A stretch of 64,000 nucleotides of DNA from Karstenula rhodostoma CBS 690.94 (lineage: Eukaryota; Ascomycota; Dothideomycetes; Pleosporales; Didymosphaeriaceae). The translations under genes and the position numbers were made by a program. Below the pieces are notes generated by a model, which saw only the letters and a program-made list of their open reading frames with translations, had not been told where the DNA came from and ran no database searches. The stretch covers positions 1,322,057 through 1,386,056 of the forward strand of contig MU001502.1 of NCBI GenBank assembly GCA_010093485.1. Direction: 5' to 3'. Below are positions 44,229 to 56,650 of the stretch, piece after piece; the stretch's first letter is position 1; the number at the start of each line of letters is the position of its first letter.

Positions 44229-44569
44229 GGTGCGTGATGTTTCCTTGCTCGAGGCTTGAGAAATTGTGTCGCGGCGGCAGGGTCGACCCACTAAAAAAAG
44301 AAGGCGCCAAGATTTCGCGCTCCGGGCGGAAAAACCGCAACCGGACTGCGGGCTGACGTCGAAGCGTCGAGTGGCATGAGCTGGGGGCGGCAGGCAGGAC
44401 ACCTCATTACATCTGGGCAATAAGCATCCGGCGCCCAAGGAGGCACGACTCTACAATCCCGCCTGCCACCATGTCCAGTAGCCCCAATGCATCATAACAG
44501 TAGAACATACCCACCAAACTGCGCATTCTACCCCCCCGTATACTTTCGCGACAACGACTGAACACAACC
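44229..44569. promoter_or_regulatory. Divergent promoter between KRI1 and the LAM-type gene
   Basis: 341 nt separate the two ATGs. No TATA box is evident; a C-rich run (ATTCTACCCCCCC) lies about 45 nt before the plus-strand start. Both are housekeeping genes, which suits a shared promoter (inference). Confidence 0.45.
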
Positions 44570-47500
44570 ATGGCTGAGGGCGCCGCAGCACCGCCCGTAC
44601 TGGAGCCCGTCGCAAACCCAGTAGCCCTCATGTACGCCCCCGCACTCTGCTTCGCACTGCGAAATTGACCGTAGACAGCCCCGTCGTGATCAAAGAAGCC
44701 GCGCTCGACTCCCCCACCTTCCGCGCGACGGCAGTGCATTTTGGCGACCAGATCGACCTCATCGAACGATGGCTGACCACGTACCTAACGGCCGTCTCGA
44801 AGCTCGCGAGCGAGATGGGGGCGCTGCAGACGCTGGTAGACGCCTATGTGCAGGCATCGCACCCCCCGCTGCAGCTCTCCGAAGCCATCATCGACCACGA
44901 CTACACGGTGCTGGCTCTGAAGCGCTTTGGCGAGGGGGCACGCGAGTTCTGGAACACCACGCTGCGGGGCATGAAGAGGGCTGAGACGACCGTCTGCGAA
45001 CCCGTCCGCGCGTTTCTGAACAACGACCTGCGAGTGCTCAAGGAAGCACGCAGGAACCTCGACGTTGCGCAACGCACATTTGACGGCGCCATTGCACGCT
45101 ATGCCGGCCAGGCCAAGACCAAGGAGCCCTCGTCTCTGCGAGAAGATGCATTTCAGCTGCACGAAGCGCGGAAGGACTACCTCAAAATGAGCATGAACTT
45201 CTGCGTCCTGGCCCCTCAGGTGAGGTCAACGCTGGACAGGGTGTTGGTCAAAGTTGTCAACGAGCAATGGCGCGACATGAAGTCTGCGCGCGACGGTTCT
45301 GTCAAGTCGTTTGCGGGCTGGAACACCGACATAGATCGCGTGCGCGGCTGGAGTAAAGAGATGGAAGATGGCGAGCGCGTCTTCAAGCGGGAGCTCCATC
45401 TGGCGAGGCAACAAATCGAGAACAGCGCTGAAGTTGCCGCACGACCGGCGCGAGAACTCGACTCGTACGCAGCCTCTACTGTTCCATATCTCGGCACTCA
45501 GGCACCCTCCAACGCCAATCTCGCCACACCAGCAAAACCGGACCCGGCCAACGAGAAAGCAGAGAAGCAGGGCTGGCTCTTCCAGCGTACCATCACTGGG
45601 AAGCCTGCGAGAACCTATTGGGTTCGCAGGTGGTTCTTCGTCAAGCACGGCATTTTTGGTTGGCTCACCCAAGGCACGCGATCTGGTGCCGTCGAGGAGT
45701 CCGAGAAGATCGGTGTACTGTTGTGCGGTATTCGTCCTGCATTCCAAGAAGAGCGCCGCTTCTGTTTTGATGTCAAGACCAAGGACACCACAATCTTACT
45801 TCAGGCTGAAACACAAGCCGATCTCACCGAGTGGATCTCTTCGTTCGAAGTCGCCAAGAGAAAAGCACTCGAAGATACATCCAAGGACTCTGGCATTCCT
45901 GGGTCCATTGATGCCGCCTTTTCCATCAGTCCTCCTGTGGCTCCTGAATTTGCTGCCAAAACCTCGGAAGGCCATGTCGCCCATGGTAGCGAAGATGCTG
46001 GTATTGCTGAGCGTACCGAAACGCTTGGGGTATCAGGATCTGACAGCCTGGCCGTTCGTGGGAGCTTTGACATAACAAGGCGTAATACGGCCTTTGACCG
46101 AGAAGACGGTAGTCGTCGAGACCATGCCACGAGGATAATGGAAAAGCTTGATTTGACCCGGAAGTCTACAGTAGGGCCCCAGTTAAGTGGAAGCAATCCC
46201 TCTTCCGCTTCTGGTGGCATTGCTAGCCTTATCTCGGCGAGTCTCGCGTCTGCAAGTCATAACATTGTACAGGTTGGACAGATCACTGCTCCCGCGCCAG
46301 GTCTCCCAGACACTCGTCTTGTCCTGGGCCAGACTCTGCCATTCAGCAGCCTGGCTCCATCGACACTTGCAAACCCTCCCGCGCCCACTAACCTGAGCAA
46401 AGCCGCCGTCGCTGTGAGCGGTGAACGTGGCCTGGGCATTGGGAAATCAGGCAACATGCCTGGAGGTTTGATGGCGAATCTGTGGGGCTCCGTCAACTGG
46501 GGCTACGTCAATCGACTTGTTCGCGAAGATGAACCCGAGCTGCGCGACCGCAGCATGTCGGGTCCTCCCAGCCCCATACACCCTCCGCTTGGCTTTGAAC
46601 CTTTCGAGAAGCCCAGCGATGTGTCCTCCGGAGCCCCTGCGCCCTTTGCGCATCGCAAGACCATGAGCCTTGGAAGCCAAACAGCTATACAGCAGCAACC
46701 CTCTGTTATTACCGAAGACTTCCCGAATTGCTATCCCCTTGCCTTGCGCATGCAAGACGCGCAATTCCGTATACTCTTCCCGACTGTACCTCGTGCAGAA
46801 AAGGTCGTGCTTGTATTCCGTGCGGTTTGGAATATGACCGATCAGCAAGAGTTTCCTGGTCGAGTCTACGTCACGACCAAGGATATTTATTTTTACAGCA
46901 ACCATATGGGTTTGGTTCTGATCACCGGCGTCAGCATGGCATCTATAGACGAAGTAACAGCAGCGCCGGGTAAAGACTGTGACTTCTTGTTCCTGCATTT
47001 CAAGTCTGGCACGCGGGAAGATGGTGCCACGCGAATTACAATCAAGACATTCCTCGAGCCGCTGAAGCTACTTCTTCGACGCCTGAACTTCTTGGTTCGT
47101 AATGCGACGTCCGGAGAGCATGTTCTTGAAGGGGTTGTGAAGAGACTGATCAAGATGGAGGCCAGCGAAGACAACTCCCCTAGTGCGGACAGCTGGGAGG
47201 AAGTGCCTTCTCACACACCCATGGATCCCGGCTATGGAAAAGATCTCAGGACTAGCCTGAGGATAGACGGCAATCTTTTCGGACCCTCGGGCATCAACCG
47301 GACTGCCAGCAAGTTCAAGCTTCCTTCACAGCCTGTCGTCTTCGTGCCTCAAGGTATGACACAAGTTGCAGTGGAGAAAGAGTACGAGATCAGTGCCAAG
47401 GGCCTCTTTCACATCCTTTTTGGTGACAAGAGTGCCGTCTTCCAGATGCTGTATCGAGAGCGGCTGGCACAGCGCGTTGTGCAAGGGCCATGGACAAGGA

Positions 47501-48752
47501 TTGATCAGAACCATCAGCGGCGCGACTTTGAATATGAGGTTATTCAATCTGACAAGGCTGGGGCCGTTATTATCAATGACTATCAAGTCATCGAGGTTCT
47601 AAATGATCACCTCTGCTACGTTGTCGCGGATAGAAAGACGCCGTGGTACTTACCCGGGCACGACCGCTTCATCCTACTGAGTAAAATTATCGTAACCCAC
47701 GTTTCGAAGTCTCGTTGCAAGCTCGCAATACATACGAAGATTGATTGGGCACAGAATCCTCGATTTGCTAAGAAACTTATCGAACGACAAGGTCTCCAGG
47801 ACATGGAACTCGAAGCACAAGATCTGCTAGATGTCGTCAATGACCAGGTTGCCCGACTAGGGCATAACCGGAACACAGGCAAAGTCACAAGCATCTTTGG
47901 TCAGGTTGGCATTGCCACGCAAGCTGTCCAGGTCACCGCTCAGGATATTCCACCGCCTAACCGACCACGGAAGTTCAAGCTGCGACCGCAAACGACGGCC
48001 TCATTCGTCGCCCAATTCATCGGCAATATCATCGTCAGCATCTTCTCCACACTGATGAGCTGGATACTCGCGGTGTTCGCGGGACTGGGCAAAGTCGTTT
48101 CTGCACACAAACTCCTTGTCATTCTTTTAATTGTCAGCGGTGGCGCAAACTTCTTCCATACATCTCGCGATTCATGGCTATGGTGGAACGAGCGCAACGC
48201 CGCAAGCTTCATGTCGCGGTTAGGTGTCGGTCCCACAACTGTAATGTCAAGATCGGTATACCTCCGAGATCTCGAAGACGGCTTCGTCACTACGAATGGT
48301 ACAGGCATTGCGCTGCACTTGCCCGCCGATGCAGCTGCGAACAAATGGTACGTCGCTCCTCCCAACCTAAACGTCTCCTCGGTGCTGACTTAATCCGCAG
48401 CCACCAAACCTTCACATCTCTGCTCACGGACCCAAGTGCCAACCCATCGACACCAATTTCACCCTCGATTCATGCACCACGCCGTCTGCACCGTACACGT
48501 CAAAATCTCGGCTCCCATCGACACGATCTGCTTGTAGCGCTCCGTGTCGTCAACCGCATCGAGAAGGAAGTCGTCGAAGCGGAGTATGAGAACTGGCTAC
48601 TTGATGAGACGCACAAGTGCCAGCGTGTACATACTATGCTGGGCGAGGATGGGCGAAAGTCGACAAAGGAAGTAGAGGCTTGGGTAAAGGGGTATTGTGG
48701 GGACTGCGAGAGCGCGCTGGGTGGGGTTAGAGCAGGGAGGGGCCTGATATAG
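44570..48752 (+). CDS. Sip3/LAM-type protein: BAR-like, PH, GRAM and VASt domains
   Basis: Exons 44570-44631, 44679-48347 and 48401-48752 join in phase to 1,360 residues. The first and last exons are needed for a complete protein and are not in the main frame. Order: an N-terminal BAR-like helical region (about 20-270); a PH domain (about 310-410, KQGWLFQRTITG ... WVRRWFFVKHGIFGW); a Ser-rich linker; a GRAM-type segment (about 705-790, FRILFPTVPRAEKVVLVF); a VASt/StART-like domain (about 920-1085, VEKEYEISAKGLFHILFGD); a hydrophobic membrane segment (about 1130-1190); and a cytosolic helical tail. This is the layout of yeast Sip3/Lam3 and Ysp1, ER-anchored proteins that move sterol at ER-plasma membrane contacts. 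The same function is inferred. Confidence 0.92.
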
Positions 48753-49711
48753 GGTAGCGAGTGGGTCGCGGATTGGGTAAAAACAATGCAGTCTGCATAC
48801 AGGCAACGCAGAGTTGGATGTGGATTGTATGATACGACAAGGCTAGGTAATGTTGATACGAGAGACACAAATCGCCGCACGTTTTCGGTGATCGTCTGAG
48901 ACGTACATGCAGACTTTGCCGTATACAAAGACGTGGTGTGAGCTCGAGTAGAAGGTACGGCCGCTAAGCAATAGCGTGGGAGTTACAGTCTCAGAATTTT
49001 GCACGCCTGCTTAGTCTCACGCAGGGCCCGGATTTGCGGATCACGGCTGCGGCTGGAAGGTTGCTCGGCCTCGGGCTCGACGTGACCTTGGATGTCCCCC
49101 GCTACCTAGGTACTGTGTCCATGTCACGTGTATGGGGCTCCGCGTATGTAGGGCTGGGAACACTTGCCAACCAACTTTCCGCCCGATTGCACCACAACGA
49201 GTTGGAAGGCATCTCCGACGAAGTCTCGCATCAAGGCGCATGAAGGTTCTTACGGCTCGGCACCAGCCGAGGCATGCCAACGGCTCGTCGTCGTAGGGCT
49301 GAAAAGATGGTTGCGCCTAGGCGTGTAGCGCCGATGTCGTGATTGTTAGCGGGATTCGCGAATGATGGGATGGCGACGACGGGGCAAATTTTCTACACCA
49401 TGTAGACCAGGGTAATGGGCGTGGGCGTTTATAAGAACGCGGTGGCCGGGGTGGTTTCTGGGACTTTGAAGACTTGTTGTCGTTGTTTGTTCTTGTTACG
49501 GTCGTTCCTCCTGCGGTCGTTCCTCCCCGCGCATTGCTTTGGGTTTTGAAAAAGATTGCAATTGCTGGTTGTAGCAACTACCCCCGATATTTGGAAGACA
49601 GCCGACGCATACTTTCTGGATTCCTTCGAGAGGAAGAGAGGCTGCCGTTGAGGTGACCTTGGACAATACGCCCTTTCGACCAGGTGTGATATCTTTATAT
49701 CCATCTGCGCC
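48753..49711. other. Intergenic
   Basis: 3' flank of the LAM-type gene and promoter of the UNC93-like gene. Overlapping ORFs on both strands lack motifs. TCCTGCGGTCGT and its near copy TCCTCCCCG follow one another near 49505. No gene supported. Confidence 0.5.
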
Positions 49712-51082
49712 ATGTCGTTCATCGACGAGCCCACGGGCCCCATCAAATCGCATTCGATATGGCGTTCTGTGCCATTCCAGATCATCGTCGCATGCGGTGT
49801 CTCCTTCACCGCGCCAGGCATGTGGGATGCTCTCGGCGGTCTCGGTGCAGGAGGAGCAGCAGAGCCCTACGCTGTGTCTGCTGCTAACGCTCTGGTCTAC
49901 GGACTCTTCTCCGTTGTCTGCGTCGCTGCGGGTGCCATCAACAACCGCATCGGCCTCAAGTGGGGACTCGCCCTCGGCGCGATTGGATATCCTCTCTACG
50001 GCGCTGGACTGTACACTAACAATGTACACTCGACGACCTGGTTCATGCTGTTTGGCTCTGCACTGTGTGGTATCTCAGCCGGGTTCTTCTGGGCTGCGGA
50101 AGCGGCAATCATCATCGGATACCCCTCTCCCGGAGACAGGGCCTTCTACCTCGCCGTCTGGCAAACCGCCAAAGCCGCAGGTCCCATCGTAGGCGGCGCC
50201 ATCAACCTAGGCCTCAATGCTAACCGCAAAACCGCCGGCTCCGTCTCCTCTGCAACCTACATTGTCTTCATCGTCATCATGTGTCTCGGTCTGCCGATCG
50301 CGCTCTGTCTTTCCCCCGCGCGCAAGGTCTGGCGCAAAGACGGTAGCATAGTCGTAACGTCCATGGCGCCGACTTGGGCCGCAGAGTTCAAAGCCGTCGG
50401 CCGCCTCATCGTCAGCCGCCGCATCCTGCTCCTCCTCCCGGCTTTCTTCATCAGCTACTTCTACAACGGCTTCGTCAGCACGTGGCTCACGCAGTACTTC
50501 ACCGTCCGCGCGCGCGCGTTCTCTAGCTTCTTCACTAACTTTGCGGGAATCTTCAGCTCCTTCATCATCGCGTTTCTGCTCGACAACAAGAAGCTGCACA
50601 TCAAGACTAGGGCTCGCATCGCCTTCATCGCCATCGTAACCATCCTGGTCGGAACTTGGATCTGGGCCTGTGTCCTACAGCAGCAGTTCTACGACATGCC
50701 CGAGCCCCCCGTGCACGACTGGTTCACCGGCGGCTTCGGAAAGAGCTACGCCCTCGTCTTCTTCTGGCAGTTTGGCGGCCAGGCGTTCCAGCAGTTCCTG
50801 TACTGGCTGGTTGGTCAGTACGCGACGGATCTGTCCAACCTCTCGCACCACACGGGTATTCTACGCGGTATGGAGGCGCTGGGCCAGACGGTCGCGTGGG
50901 CGATGCAGAGCGAGGGCAATGCGAACCATTTCGTGAGCATTGGGCTGAACTTTGGGATTACGCTCCTTTGCATTGCGCCGACGTGGATTGTTCTGAGTGA
51001 GTTGGAGGGCAGTCATGAGGTTACGGTTATGGAGGAGGAGGTGCACACGAAGGGGGATGTCGAGGGCGTGCACAAGCCGTGA
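49712..51082 (+). CDS. UNC93-like MFS membrane protein
   Basis: Single exon, 456 residues, about 11-12 predicted membrane helices. The N-terminal WRSVPFQIIVACGVSFTAPGMWDALGGLGAGG motif and AANALVYGLFSV are typical of fungal UNC93-like (DUF895) proteins. Further landmarks: GLKWGLALGAIGYPLYGAGLY, GISAGFFWAAEAAIIIGYP, QTAKAAGPIVGGAINLGLN, and YWLVGQYATDLSNLSHHTGILRGMEALGQTVAW. The family belongs to the major facilitator superfamily; substrates of the fungal members are unknown. The start is supported by the family motif beginning 17 residues in. Acidic C-terminal tail in the cytosol. Confidence 0.9.
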   Translation: MSFIDEPTGPIKSHSIWRSVPFQIIVACGVSFTAPGMWDALGGLGAGGAAEPYAVSAANALVYGLFSVVCVAAGAINNRIGLKWGLALGAIGYPLYGAGLYTNNVHSTTWFMLFGSALCGISAGFFWAAEAAIIIGYPSPGDRAFYLAVWQTAKAAGPIVGGAINLGLNANRKTAGSVSSATYIVFIVIMCLGLPIALCLSPARKVWRKDGSIVVTSMAPTWAAEFKAVGRLIVSRRILLLLPAFFISYFYNGFVSTWLTQYFTVRARAFSSFFTNFAGIFSSFIIAFLLDNKKLHIKTRARIAFIAIVTILVGTWIWACVLQQQFYDMPEPPVHDWFTGGFGKSYALVFFWQFGGQAFQQFLYWLVGQYATDLSNLSHHTGILRGMEALGQTVAWAMQSEGNANHFVSIGLNFGITLLCIAPTWIVLSELEGSHEVTVMEEEVHTKGDVEGVHKP

Positions 51083-51855
51083 GTGGAGTGTAATGGATTG
51101 GATGGAAGCATGAACTAATGTGGCGGGTCGGAGTACTAAAAGTATCGTTATCTTGTATTTTTATGATAGAGGCAAATGATACCCATTTCTATTGTTGCAA
51201 ATGCGAAAGGACAATTTTGCGTTCACAAAGATGTCCAGACTTCGGCTTTCGGCCAGCTTCCCAATTCAGCATAGGAGGTCATAATTTTTTGAGTTCGTTA
51301 TCTGCCTTCGGGTGTCCAGGGGTGTTTCAGTCATGTGGTTCTTAGCGGTTATTCCTTATAGGGATGTTGGTTTGTCAGCTAGATAATTACTAGCTGGCTG
51401 TACTATAGAGGTCTCATTCAAATTACCCGTTTAGGTAGGTTATATCACGTGACCGAGAGCCCCTCGACATTTGAAGGTATCTCTTTCGCAACATTCGCAC
51501 ATTTTCGGCGCGTGATCCAGGGTCATGTTTAGAGATCCCGTCCCCGGACCATTCCGATGAAACGAAACGTTTCAGACTAGCATCGTAGCGGAGATGTGTT
51601 CCTCAATAAGCGTAGCGCACAGGTGCCTGTAATTTCCTGCGACGTTCGCAAGCAATCTTCAAAAGCTTCGCGATACACAACATCCGTAACGGAATGGATT
51701 ACTCCGTTAGTGGTCGATCATGAAATGCTATAGAAAGTCTATCCAGGACTACCCCTCAAGACTTCGGGACTTCTACACCTATTCCAACTAATCTACATTC
51801 ATTCTTTCATCCCAACTTGGGATACACATTCGTTTTATTAATCTTGCGAGTCAAG
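51083..51855. other. Promoter region of the pectin lyase gene
   Basis: No gene supported. A small hairpin-forming sequence (CAGCTAG ... CTAGCTG) lies at about 51378-51397. CACGTGA at about 51446 could be an E-box-like site. Confidence 0.4.
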
Positions 51856-53082
51856 ATGCCGTCTATCAAGACCATCCTCGTCTGGGCCATTTCTTTTGCG
51901 CCTTCTGTCCTCTCCGCCGCAGTACCTGTCAAGCGCGCCATCTCCTCCGTGGTCTCAGGAACTCCCCCCGGCTTCGCGGGCGGCGCCACGGGCGGCGGCA
52001 ATGCAAAGCCCGTGTACCCTACCACCATCGCCGACCTCAAGAAGTACCTCACCTCCAAGGACCCCCAGGTCATTGTCATCTCTGGCCAGTTCAACTTCGC
52101 TGGCTCCGAGGGCACGCAGACCCTGAAGGCCTGCAACACATACCAATGCACTCCTGAAAAGGGCGGCCAGGCCATGCTCAACACGCTGAACGGCTGCACG
52201 ACCGCGACCTACGACGTCAAGATCGACACCGCGGCGTACCAGGGCATAAATGTGCAGTCGAACAAGACGCTCGTGGGCAAGAACGGCGCCACGCTCAATG
52301 GTATGTTTACCCCTTCTTCCCTGTCCACCCCAAGCCCAGCAACACATGTCACTAACACAACGCGTCTCCCAGGCAAGGGCCTCCGTCTCGTCGGCGTCTC
52401 GAACATCATCATCCAAAACATCAAAATCACCAACCTGAACCCTAAATACGTGTGGGGCGGCGACGCCATCACTATGTCAGGCACCCACGACATCTGGATC
52501 GACCACGTCGAGACCTCCCTCACCGGCCGCCAGCACTACTCCTTCGGCCAGACGGCCAACCACTGGATCACCATCTCCAACAGCTTCATCAACGGCAAGA
52601 CGACCAACTCGGCCAGCTGCGACGGCCACACCTACTGGGGCGAGGAAATGGTCGGCGTCGACGACAGCATCACCTGGTACAAGAACTACGTCTACATGAC
52701 CAACGGCCGCAGTCCCGCGCTCAGCGGCGGCACCCTCCTGCACGCGGTCAACAACGTCTTCGACGACAACACGGGCCATCTGATCGAGGGCGGCGACGCC
52801 AACGCCCGCGGCATCTTCGAGGGCAACGTCTTCAAGAACATCAAGACGACCGTCGACGCCGGGTTCAAGGGAAAGCTCTTCGGCGCTACCTCTGCCAATG
52901 CGGCGAGCTGCAAGACGGCGCTGGGTAGGAATTGCCAGGCTAATGCGTATACCAGTGCGCCGGCGCTGAATAGGGCGGATACAGCCTTCTTCACGCAGTT
53001 TAATGGGTTTTCTATCGTGGGTGCGGCGACGGCGGATAGCATTGCGGCGGCGGTGCCTAAGAGTGCTGGTAACACTTTGTAA
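51856..53082 (+). CDS. Secreted pectin lyase (polysaccharide lyase family 1)
   Basis: Exons 51856-52300 and 52373-53082 give 384 residues, the usual length of fungal pectin lyases. Signal peptide MPSIKTILVWAISFAPSVLSA, then a dibasic VKR. Family landmarks: GTPPGFAGGATGGG at the N terminus, KTLVGKNGATLNGKGLRL across the splice junction, NPKYVWGGDAIT, IWIDHVETSLTGRQH, the catalytic-region NGRSPALSGGTLLHAVNNVF, and conserved Cys pairs. Pectin lyases cut highly methylated pectin by beta-elimination without calcium; the Trp-rich cleft and lack of polygalacturonate-lyase Asp ligands favour pectin over pectate lyase. The 72-nt intron is a multiple of three and free of stops, so retention would insert 24 residues in the middle of the enzyme. 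The ATG at 51817 is not real: it would precede the signal peptide. Confidence 0.93.
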   Translation: MPSIKTILVWAISFAPSVLSAAVPVKRAISSVVSGTPPGFAGGATGGGNAKPVYPTTIADLKKYLTSKDPQVIVISGQFNFAGSEGTQTLKACNTYQCTPEKGGQAMLNTLNGCTTATYDVKIDTAAYQGINVQSNKTLVGKNGATLNGMFTPSSLSTPSPATHVTNTTRLPGKGLRLVGVSNIIIQNIKITNLNPKYVWGGDAITMSGTHDIWIDHVETSLTGRQHYSFGQTANHWITISNSFINGKTTNSASCDGHTYWGEEMVGVDDSITWYKNYVYMTNGRSPALSGGTLLHAVNNVFDDNTGHLIEGGDANARGIFEGNVFKNIKTTVDAGFKGKLFGATSANAASCKTALGRNCQANAYTSAPALNRADTAFFTQFNGFSIVGAATADSIAAAVPKSAGNTL

Positions 53083-54371
53083 ACGGGTGACACTCTGAAT
53101 GGGTGCGGGTGCGGCTTTGGGATCGGGTTCTGAGGGGCTGGGTATATCTGTTTCTCCTTATATATTTGACAGATATTCCTTCGAGTAAGATCGTATGGCC
53201 GTGGTGCCTTGGGAAATTAGATCATAGCAGGGTTGAAGTCTGGCATATCGCACCCTCACGAGCGTCGGCGGATGGAGAAGTCAACCTCAGGTGCCAGGTG
53301 CTGCGATAAACTCTTCGCCTCTGTGTTGAGTCTGTGAGAAGAAAACGCCCTGGCTGATATTTGTCTGTACGACCTGGACGGTAGAGGTAAAGATCGATGC
53401 CACGCTCAATTGGCCGAGCCAGAGGCCGTCGTACAGGTGGCTGGAGGGTGTGGGGTGTTTCTCGGAGATGTGGTTGGAGGAGGGGTCGGTGCTGGGTCCG
53501 TCGAGAAGCTGTAATCAGAATGCTCCACCTCTATTGCGTCGGTGTAGATTCACTTCACAGCCATAACGGGACTGAGGTGCACGCGCTGAGCCGTGAAGGA
53601 CAGGGTGCTTACTGCAGAGCCTCTAATGGCATGAAGAACGTGTCGCGAAAGTCTGCGTAGAACCATAGGGGGCTGTTGTCTATCGATTAGCATAGAGGAA
53701 AGTTTGGTGAAGCATGTCGTGTTGCTTGCTCTGGAAGCAACGAAGGCGCTGTAGTTGTGTAGGAGGTCATCTCGCATGAGTCAGGAGGCGGGTTGTCGAC
53801 ACTCGTCCCTATCCGGTAGGACGTAAATTGGGTTCCAGTGGCTCTATCTCGACAGCGTATTCCTGGGCGCAAGATGTCTCTTCGTTGTGCGCTTTTACCA
53901 ATTGACGTTTGAGAGCTCCACATCGAGAGCGCGTACCCCTCTCTTCCTGGAAATTACCAGGTACTCCTCAGCCCAATATCTCAGCAGCCAATCTAGATCT
54001 TATACAATCCGTCTGTGCACTCCACCCCATTGGTCCAGTCGATGTTCCCCCGCGAACAACCTTACCATGGGACCAAACGGTGGGGTACCGGCAGATCTCC
54101 ATCGCCTAAAAAGACCCCAGGCCCCGCCCAACAAGCCGCAATCCACCCAATACCGACCAGTTTTCCAAGGCCTACGCGCATGTGCGCTTGACTATATACA
54201 TGTCCTACATGGAAGTCGGTTTATCGTTATTGGGGTAAGATGCAGGGCATTGATGGCAGTCGTACTTAAGCGGGGGACGCGAAGATTTGCCTCAAGCTGT
54301 TCCTGGAGATATTCGTTTCCCTCAGGGCTGTTCCAAAGAAGCGTCGTCTATCTTGCGGCGACAAATCCGCA
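53083..54371. other. Intergenic, nothing recognised
   Basis: 1.3 kb between pectin lyase and the MFS gene. Overlapping short ORFs on both strands have no motif, splice pattern or repeat. Confidence 0.45.
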
Positions 54372-56410
54372 ATGGCACTGGGTATCGTAGAGCCGAAGAA
54401 AGGCGCGCAGCCACCGCCGGGCACGGAATATCTGGTGGATACGACACAGACGAGCGGCGAGCATCACTATGAACACACTCACTTCCTGCATGGGAAGGGG
54501 AAGGTTGGTTTGCGGGGCATATACTGGGTGTTGTGTGTTGACACTTTGTGACAGAAACACGATATTATTTTAGTCCCACAGCCATCCAACGACCCAAACG
54601 ATCCGCTCGTGAGTGACTCTTGGTCGGTGCGCAACATGGATTTGACTCGTGTAGCTCTGGCCCACATGGAAGCGGGAAGTCGCCTTCGTGGTTCTGTTCT
54701 TCAATAGCATTATTTTCGCCGCATGTCCTGGTCCGATGATAGCCCCTGCGACCGTCGCATTGGCAACGCAACTCGAGGTTCCCGTCAAAAAGGTAGCACA
54801 ACTTTCCGGCTACCAGCTTCTAATCGTCGGTGCACTTGGGTATGAGGACATATCCTTCTTCGATCATCATCTTACATCTGCCTCCCGTTCCTCGGCTAAT
54901 TTATTCTTCATGTACAGCCCTATCGTATCCGTCCTCGCGGAGAAATACGGGAAACGACCCCAATTCCTCTTCGCCAGTTTTTTCGGCGCACTCGGCACCG
55001 GGATCTGCATCGCAGGCTTTGACCAATCTAGCCTCTCCAAGTCTTACACCGTGCTCCTTGCAGGACGTATGGTCCAAGGGCTCGGTACGACAGCCTACGA
55101 GTCCCTCGCAGTGGCAGCAATTGGCGACATGTTCTTCCTACACAAACGCGGGATACGTACTTCTCTGCTCGTCTTGACGACCGCGTGCCTTGCGTCCTTC
55201 GTGGCCATCTGCGCAGGTCACATGTTCGAGGTGCTCGGGGCGCGCAACTTGTTTGTTGTCCTGCTGCCTTTGCAACTTTTTGGGTTTGTCTGCGCGTTCC
55301 TTTTTATTCCGGAGACCCAGTTTCGACGGAATGAAAGGAAATTTGGTGCGGCGACGGAACATGGTGGATTCGCAGTCCAGGAGAAGGCAGAGACGAGCAC
55401 ACAATCCGTAACGCAAGAGCCTGTGGAATCGACTGCGAGTTCTACCACCCCCAAACGTACTTTCATCCAGGACCTGCGCCTGACCTCCGGCGTCTACAAC
55501 CATGACGGCATCCTCAAACTCCTAGGCCGTGTCTTCATACATCTGCTAAACCCAGCTATCGTATGGATTACATTAGTGGCTGCCATTTTGATTGTACGCA
55601 ACACCGATCTTCCTCTACTCTTCCTGCTCTTTTTAAAACATATTTTCATGCCACCCTGCTAAAATCCACCCAGTCCTTCTTCGTCGGCACAGCCTACACC
55701 CTCGCGCAAATATTCTCCCCTCCCCCCTACCTCCTCACCGTCAGCCAAAACGGCTACTTCTTCACCGGCGCGCTAATCGGAGGCATCCTCGGCGTCATCT
55801 CCGGCCCACTCTGCGACTTCTCCGCCAGAACCCTCTCGCGCCGCAACAAGGGCGTCTTTGAAGCCGAGTTCCGCATTCCAGTCAACATCCTCGCAGTCAC
55901 CATGCTTTCAATCGGATGGTTTACCTTTATGTGGGCGCTCGAGCGTCCCGGACTGAAGGGCGGCGTGTATCTCTGCTCGTTCTGCTACGGCGCGGTTTGC
56001 TTTGGGACGAGCGTAGCAGGGACGAGCACGGGGCTGTATATTCTGTGAGTCTGGTGCTGGTTTCTGAGTCCTAGACGTGCACTGATGGTGCTGGCAGCGA
56101 CGCCTTCCGTCCCTACGCTACCGAGATATTCATCTTGCAGATGATGATCAAGAATTTCCTATTCTACGCGTTCTCAACGTTCATTAATGAGTTCGCGGCG
56201 GAGCATGGCCCCGCGAATATGTGTAAAGTCTGGGGAATTATCACGGTCTGTGGATTTGTGACGTGTGTGCCGATGTGTAAGTGCCCTGGCTGCGTGGGAG
56301 GAAGAATTGTGGTGGGGGAGGAATTCAACTGACAAAGCGCAGATATTTTTGGGAAGGTGAATCGGTCCTGGGTGCATCGCATGCATATGGAGTATTTGGG
56401 AGATAAGTGA
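54372..56410 (+). CDS. MFS transporter (fungal drug/H+ antiporter-like)
   Basis: Seven exons: 54372 to about 54507 (or 54534), 54574-54608, 54655-54839, 54918-55593, 55674-56044, 56098-56276 and 56343-56410. All junctions after the first are in phase. The N terminus MALGIVEPKKG, HGKGK, then PQPSNDPNDPLLWPTWKRE is the signature leader of a large fungal MFS subgroup. Helices follow: VVLFFNSIIFAACPGPMIAP, EKYGKRPQFL (loop 2-3), GLGTTAYESLAVAAIGDMFF, a central Ser/Thr-rich loop, GALIGGILGVISGPLCDF, TSTGLYIL/DAFRPYATEIF, and a short tail ending MEYLGDK. It should be a plasma-membrane exporter or permease, about 560 residues; substrate unknown. The first intron is uncertain: two donors fit. Confidence 0.82.
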
Positions 56411-56650
56411 GAGAGTAAAAAAGAGGTGCAAGGGTGTGCAATTCGGGGCATTGCGGGTGTAAGCATAGGCGTGAAGAGGTGCATGTTCTTCCAGACGTAT
56501 GATTTTGGGTGCACTTTCGATGTCACCGCTCGAACTAAATATAGATGCAAGGCATCCGTGGTCCAAGCTCTCGGACTTGAGCGCCGATCGCCAACGTCTC
56601 CTTTTCTTTAGGCAGCATCACTTTCGCCATCAACACAATTGTTGTGTACA

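Noticed and set aside
52452..52928. His/Arg-rich 158-residue frame inside pectin lyase
   Set aside because: Frame shadow of a GC-rich coding exon.
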